Both the position numbers and the translations under genes were made by a program. Positions 59,302 through 64,000 of a stretch of 64,000 nucleotides of DNA are shown one piece after another. Positions within the stretch are counted from its first letter, which is position 1. Every line of letters begins with the position of its first letter. This stretch comes from Phorcus lineatus (taxonomy: Eukaryota; Mollusca; Gastropoda; Trochida; Trochidae), in NCBI GenBank assembly GCA_921293015.1, contig OV121081.1:58607022-58671021 (forward strand). The letters are read 5' to 3'. The notes beneath the pieces were generated by a model. The model made no database searches. It saw only the letters and a program-made list of their open reading frames with translations, and had not been told where the DNA came from.

Positions 59302-59475
59302 CCAAAATTGTCAAGCATCAGTGCATTAGACAAGAAGTCTTATCACAAAATTGGAAGAAAATCAATAAAACCGTAGCATATTCCTTCAACCATGATACAA
59401 AATAGAAAACAGATTCTTAAAAAGATAGCAGTTGATTAGTAACTATATTTTAATTTCATTACACACTCTTACAAA
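59302..59475 (+). repeat. Local direct repeat, copy B
   Basis: Matches 58186-58350 in order and orientation with scattered substitutions ('cacaaaattggaagaaaatc', 'catgatacaaaatagaaaac'). The MITE copy 2 lies between the two. Confidence 0.75.
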
Positions 59476-59914
59476 TTTATTGTCTTATTATTTTGTAAAT
59501 ACTCTCTGTAAGCACTTAAAACGCAATTAAAAACAACTAAAACATGCTTTGAATGAGCAAAATATCATTTCTCACCTACAACCTACCTCTTCTTCTGACT
59601 CCGCCCAGTGTTGTCCACTCATCCCAAACTAACATCAACCATCAAACATCGATTTTCAACTTGTTGAACTCCAAAATTAGAATTAAAAATCGCTGATTAT
59701 GTTTTATAAGCCAATTTTACACGACTTGACCTCTTCATACATAATACGAAACAAACGCAACACATTCCGACTAATTCCAACATGTAGTGATTTAAAACAT
59801 TTATTGTCTGTTAATTTAATCAAAAGCTTTTCGGAAATCAACGAAACTACAGTAAAGCTTTTTCCTTTTCGACAGAGCCACGTGCATCAAGTTATGCAGT
59901 ACAAGTAAACAACC

Positions 59915-61130
59915 TTAACTGTAGCCGGCTCTAAATCCCTCTTGCTCTTCAGTGATGATGTCATTGTCATTGCACGAAGAATGTAATCTAGTATTCAAAA
60001 TACTGGTTAAAAATAAGCTGAAACACGATAAAAGATAATGATAATCAGCTATTGCTAAACCTCCTTTTATGAATCGGCGTGATAGCATGTGTCCATCCTG
60101 AAGTGAAGTATCAACAATCAAGTATTTTGGTGAATAATGTATAGGTAACTTCTGGGGCAACTTTTCGCCCCCATTTTTAAAGAAATCATTTAAAAGAAAA
60201 TCGAATCCAGCATGTTTATCATTTCATAACTTGTCAATATGATATTAGACTTCCTTAGCAGATATCTAATTCCTGGGTTATGTCTATATAAATCAACTTG
60301 TAATTTGGCCTCGTCAATAAAATTTGTTAAGATTTCAGTTTACAAAGTTTTCGATAACGGGATCTACAATCTAGACTCAACTATTTTGGATCGATCAGAA
60401 AAATTATCAGTCATAAGGTATGTGACCTCAGTTGCCTTAAACTCTGACCAAAATCTGCGACAGTCTTCACCAAACCACGGTTTTGAGCGTGGCGCACCTG
60501 CAACTGCAGATTCAGTTGCCAGGTAACCTGTCTGATCTCTTTAACAGTTCAAGTGATTGACGTAACCCACGTGTCGATTTCACCGGCACCTACATCTTCA
60601 GATAGCAAGGAGTCGATGTTGTTTATTAAATCTACAAAATCAGGAGATAACATATCAATAAATTCCTTAATTTTCGTTTCCTTCTACTTGAAACCAAATA
60701 CATTTATACTTACATTATCTCAAAATATTGGTAGAGATAAATGCAAGTAACTATGATCAGAAAACATCGTATTGTCACTAACCTTGAAGTCTACAATATA
60801 TTCGAACAGGTGCATTGAGAAATTGATAGGATTGAGCAGGCTCAAGTAGATTGCCTTTATGTGTATTGCAAGAGTGCTTCGCGTGAAAGTTGGTTCAAAT
60901 GTTGTTTTTTTATCAAGATGAGTAAAAGTTTGATGTTTCGGAACAGCATCATTTTTAAAAGTAATACACGAATAATCAAAATGACCCGCAGTACTAGGAA
61001 TCGAGCGATTGTTTGTTCCTGGAAAGAAGTCAAAAGAAGGGGGATACCACTGGAACGCTGTATAAGGACATCATCATTGAAAGAATGTTATGTAGATTTT
61101 ATTGTTCATCTTTGATATAACCATATTTTG
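59915..61130 (-). pseudogene. Decayed LINE (RT N-terminal region and linker)
   Basis: Minus-strand text at 59995-59920 reads ILNTRLHSS and ITEEQEGFRAGYS, the RT block found intact in the LINE at 47.8-51.3 kb as LNTRL…VDEQNGFRS. About 0.5 kb upstream, KPWFGEDCRRFWSEFKATEV and LSEDVGAGEIDTWV resemble the stretch between endonuclease and RT. Stops and frame changes are common. Its wording differs from the intact LINE, so it is a different family or very old. Confidence 0.6.
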
Positions 61131-61609
61131 CTAAGAGTTGGGACCAAATCTTTAAACTCTGAATGTGCCAAGTACCTTATTACAGAGCTACAGCATAAGG
61201 GTAGCAGTAGATTTGTCAGAGAAGTTGGAAATGTGGCCTCAACCACAGTTTGAGCTGTGCAGTATTAATCTGATAAATTAAAAGCCGAGGGCTTCTAGAT
61301 CAAGCTTTGAGTGGTTTGTAGTTTAGGCAATATAACACTGTCATCAAAATCTAGCTGTTAATAATCACTTTCTGAAGGAGCTGATTTCAATTGTTCTCAC
61401 TACATATTATGTTGAATGTAATACAATGTTGAAATTAGGTTGCCTTGAAGGCCTACCTTGAGAAATACCTCTCCACTTCATTTCAGCTTTAGGGTCATGA
61501 AGTTTTCTAGATGTTTTATCTGTAAAATGGAGAACACCTGACAGGCATAAACGATCTTGGTTATTTGCCTGATGAATTTCAAACAAGAACAATGTCTCAT
61601 ACTCAATGG

Positions 61610-61615
61610 TTTATT
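61610..61615 (-). terminator. Candidate poly(A) signal of LSM6
   Basis: TTTATT on the plus strand (AATAAA on minus), about 260 bp past the LSM6 stop. Confidence 0.4.
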
Positions 61616-61875
61616 TCAGTGATTTCCCCAACAAACAAATGAGACAAAATATGATCAATCTTGAAAATGTTTGCACAAAAATGTACGGATGATTCATGGA
61701 TGATAATTTTGTTAACAAAATATCAACATAAAGCAAGTCATTGTTAAAACATTGACATCCAGTCAGTTTGTAAGAAAAAGTCGACAATCTTTTCAGTCAA
61801 ATGTAGTAACATGAGGTAAGCTCAAGTTCTGATGAGATGAGATGGGATGAAGAACTGGCTAATAATCGTGACAGT

Positions 61876-61910
61876 TCATCCTCGCCGCTTCTGTGTACTG
61901 ATATACAACA
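61876..61910 (-). CDS. lsm6: LSM6 last coding exon (35 bp)
   Basis: Acceptor 'tttgtttcag'. Encodes (V)LYISTQKRRG then TGA. Too short for an ORF scan. Confidence 0.9.
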
Positions 61911-63479
61911 CTGAAACAAAGAAAGAAAAAACTTAAAACAAGCATCAACTACTCAAAACTGTCAATAAACTCATCAGTTAATTTGAAGTTGGAGACTTCA
62001 TTTAAACAGAGCCTCTGATATGGTTCTCTTTCCCTTGCATTTCTTGTTCCTGGGAAGGTCCCGGATATTTGTCAACCATTTTGGCTTGGTGTCCCTTAAA
62101 ATTTTGTGAATTAGGAAATGTTTAACCACTGTAAATAGTCTAATTTTATCAGAATTTGACAAAATCCAATAAGATCACCAACAAATACTTTATAAACTGT
62201 TGCTAACAAACGAGCCATTTGCTCTGTAGCTCATTAGGCCATAAAAAATCTATTAAATAAATGGTCACAGGGTCATCATATGGTTTTCCAAAATCCATTT
62301 ATTAAAATTCTCATAAGCTTAGGAGTCTGTACACAAGATTTCAGTTTTCTTGGCCTCTTTATTTTTGGGGGGGGGGGGGGGGGGGGGAGAAGTTAAAAAG
62401 ATTGTTAGGGTTTGGCCTCTATGGCCCTTATCCATAGATTTAAATTCCCACTGCCAAGGAGTCTGTACATAAACTTTCAGCTTTCTATGCCTTAAGTTTC
62501 AAGGGTGTGACCCATGTGGCCCTTAATGGAGGTCAGAGGGTCACCAAATCGATAAATTATAATCCCCATCATCTAAGGAGTCTGTACACAAGGTTTCAGT
62601 TTCGGCCTCTTACTCCAGAGTAAGAAGATGTAGAAAGTTTTTTTAGGGCGTGGCTCCTGTGGCCCTTATCAGAGGTCACAGGATCAACAAATCTATAAAT
62701 CAGAATTCCCTTCAGCTGAAGAGTCTGTACACAGGGCTTCTTGCTTCTGGAGAAGAAGATGAAAATAGGTTTTTAGAGAGTGGCCCTCCTAATTAAGGGT
62801 AACAGGGTCACCTAAACTAAAAATTAGGAACCCCTTTAGTCAAGGAATCTGTACACAAGATTTAAGATTTACTGAGCCAATGGTTCTTGAGAAGAAGATT
62901 AAATAGTGAAAAGTTTACAGACACCATGCAATGCCATTAGCCAACTGGGCCTTCCAGGCCAGATGAGCTAAAGAGGAAACCAGTATGGATATGGATGACA
63001 TTAAAACACTGAGATTCTGTTTCAGAATATTTCTTAGGCATGACATATTTTTGGTGTCAAATGTCAACACTGAAATTAGAAAAGCCATTGAAGCATTGTA
63101 TGATTAAATGATACCTTTAACTTCTCTGTCACTGTGTAATATTACCAGTATCAGCTAATCAGCAGGTCAAAGGAGGTCAATCTGGAGAAAGTTTGACATA
63201 GCTACCTCACAAAGTCTTACACAGCAGAATTCAAGATAAAAGGAAATGGTACTGAAGTATGATTTTCATTGGGTAAATATTTCCAATTCCCTGTCCTAAT
63301 AAAGTATAATTCAAAGTTTGCTTTTGACTCTCGTGTTAAAAGATTTGTTAGGATGACCAACTCACCATTATTTCCTCTAATGAACGCATCCCCATATTTG
63401 TTCTTAAGCTGTCCATTAACATACTCTTCTGTCTGTTCCAGGGCAATATTCATGTAGCCATCCAAACAGGCCAAAACAC
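61876..63479 (-). CDS. lsm6: LSM6 (U6 snRNA-associated Sm-like protein), last two coding exons; 5' part outside window
   Basis: Exon 63479-63366 encodes GVLACLDGYMNIALEQTEEY, VNGQLKNKYGDAFIRGNN, which I recognise as the Sm1 end and Sm2 domain of LSM6. The final exon 61910-61876 adds VLYISTQKRRG and a stop; both joins are in phase. The protein is a subunit of the LSM1-7 (mRNA decay) and LSM2-8 (U6 snRNP) rings. The missing N-terminal exon(s), encoding about the first 30 residues, must lie beyond 64000, because nothing matching is seen in 63480-64000. The human protein ends RRM; here it ends RRG. Confidence 0.95.
62215..62965 (+). repeat. Interspersed element of ~150-bp diverged units in the LSM6 intron
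   Basis: The phrase 'gagtctgtacacaaggtttcag' (or a close variant) recurs near 62323, 62460, 62579, 62722 and 62848, each followed by 'cttct…aagaagat' and 'ggccctta…ggtcacagggtcacc'. The outer ends form a short imperfect inverted repeat: 'gtagctcattaggcc' at the left and 'ggccagatgagctaaa' at the right. No ORF. I associate such text with mollusc genomes. Confidence 0.75.
62367..62388. repeat. Poly-G tract
   Basis: About 22 consecutive G with no interruption, inside the interspersed element. The length is prone to sequencing error. Confidence 0.8.
63366..63479 (-). CDS. lsm6: LSM6 penultimate coding exon
   Basis: Acceptor 'tttgtttccag', donor GTGAGT after GGAAATAATG. 114 bp. Confidence 0.95.
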
Positions 63480-63674
63480 CTGGAAACAAATTATAAGTGG
63501 CTTCAAAACTAGACGAAATATATATATACATCAACAGTATCAATTTTTCATGACCAATTGATTAAGATTCACATTTAGCATGGAGTGAAATCACAAGTTT
63601 CTGTATTACCTACTTTCATTGATATAAATTAATTTGGAGAGTGCAAAATATCTTTTATCATCCAAAACTGTGTT

Positions 63675-63865
63675 CCACAGGAGATATCCCTTGTGGAAGA
63701 TCAAGCGATATCTCCTAGGAGATATCGTTTTGACAGTAGATTTTGAACAATGCCCCTCTGATGTCAAGTATATGACATCACAGTTGTTTTACATCATCAA
63801 GTAATGACATCACAATGCTATGATGTCATAAACACTACGACGTCACAATGATATGACATCACTGC
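63675..63865. repeat. Palindrome and TGACATCA/TGATGTCA cluster
   Basis: A perfect 22-bp palindrome centred on CCTAGG lies at 63706-63727 (arms cgatatctcc / ggagatatcg). About 25 bp upstream is a half-copy, 'ggagatatcc', inside an imperfect inverted repeat (ttccacagg … cttgtggaa). Downstream, TGACATCA, TGATGTCA and one GACGTCA occur about six times within 110 bp. Confidence 0.85.
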
Positions 63866-64000
63866 ACTTGGAGTCTTAGGGCAGCAGGGTGTTCAGTAAT
63901 GTTCATTTGTCAATCAAATGTAATGAAAAATTATTTTGGATGATATATAGAATCTCACCCTCATGTCTTCTGATATCAAATATATCAACACTCGTTGATA

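Noticed and set aside
1-64000. A bacterial-style defence island, operon or biosynthetic cluster
   Set aside because: The window is animal genomic DNA with spliced, functionally unrelated genes. Nothing supports such a system.

Overview
This is a eukaryotic, AT-rich, intron-containing animal genome window, most likely from a mollusc or another lophotrochozoan. The supported genes have GT-AG introns, long non-coding spans, and animal-specific families (FEM1, SLC22, synaptotagmin). Two tRNA-headed SINE-like repeats are present. One ends in an 'aactcactcactca' tail that I associate with gastropod genomes. The organism assignment is inference, not proof.

Layout. 1-11.6 kb: non-coding, with one SINE, one TTAA-bounded MITE and a GATGAT-rich minisatellite. 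11.6-13.5 kb (+): the long coding exon of a type II membrane glycosyl-hydrolase-31-like protein that appears to have lost both catalytic aspartates. 13.5-24.7 kb: non-coding, with a second SINE. 24.7-27.1 kb (-): a complete two-coding-exon FEM1 gene (629 aa), a substrate receptor of CUL2 ubiquitin ligases. 28.3-30.3 kb: mariner and LINE relics. 31.7-39.5 kb (+): a five-exon synaptotagmin-like gene (447 aa) with a 22-bp first coding exon and a decayed Ty3/Gypsy fragment in its longest intron. 40.3-55.6 kb (-): a complete ten-exon SLC22-type transporter (568 aa). All splice phases close in the FEM1, synaptotagmin and SLC22 models. The SLC22 introns carry two large insertions: a ~3.4-kb element with long inverted repeats built from a tandem motif (intron 6), and a full-length-looking LINE with two open ORFs followed by a TACA microsatellite (intron 4). 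55.6-61.9 kb: non-coding, with a second MITE copy, a local duplication and a decayed LINE. 61.9-63.5 kb (-): the last two coding exons of LSM6; its 5' end lies outside the window.

The genes are unrelated in function and do not form a pathway. The synaptotagmin-like and SLC22 genes converge tail to tail with under 1 kb between stop codons, and FEM1 and the synaptotagmin-like gene diverge. The most unusual content is in the mobile elements: a LINE whose ORF1 and ORF2 share one frame and are separated by a single TAG, the tandem-motif inverted-repeat element, and a TTAA MITE family carrying a short conserved ORF. The predicted catalytically dead GH31 protein is the most unusual host gene.
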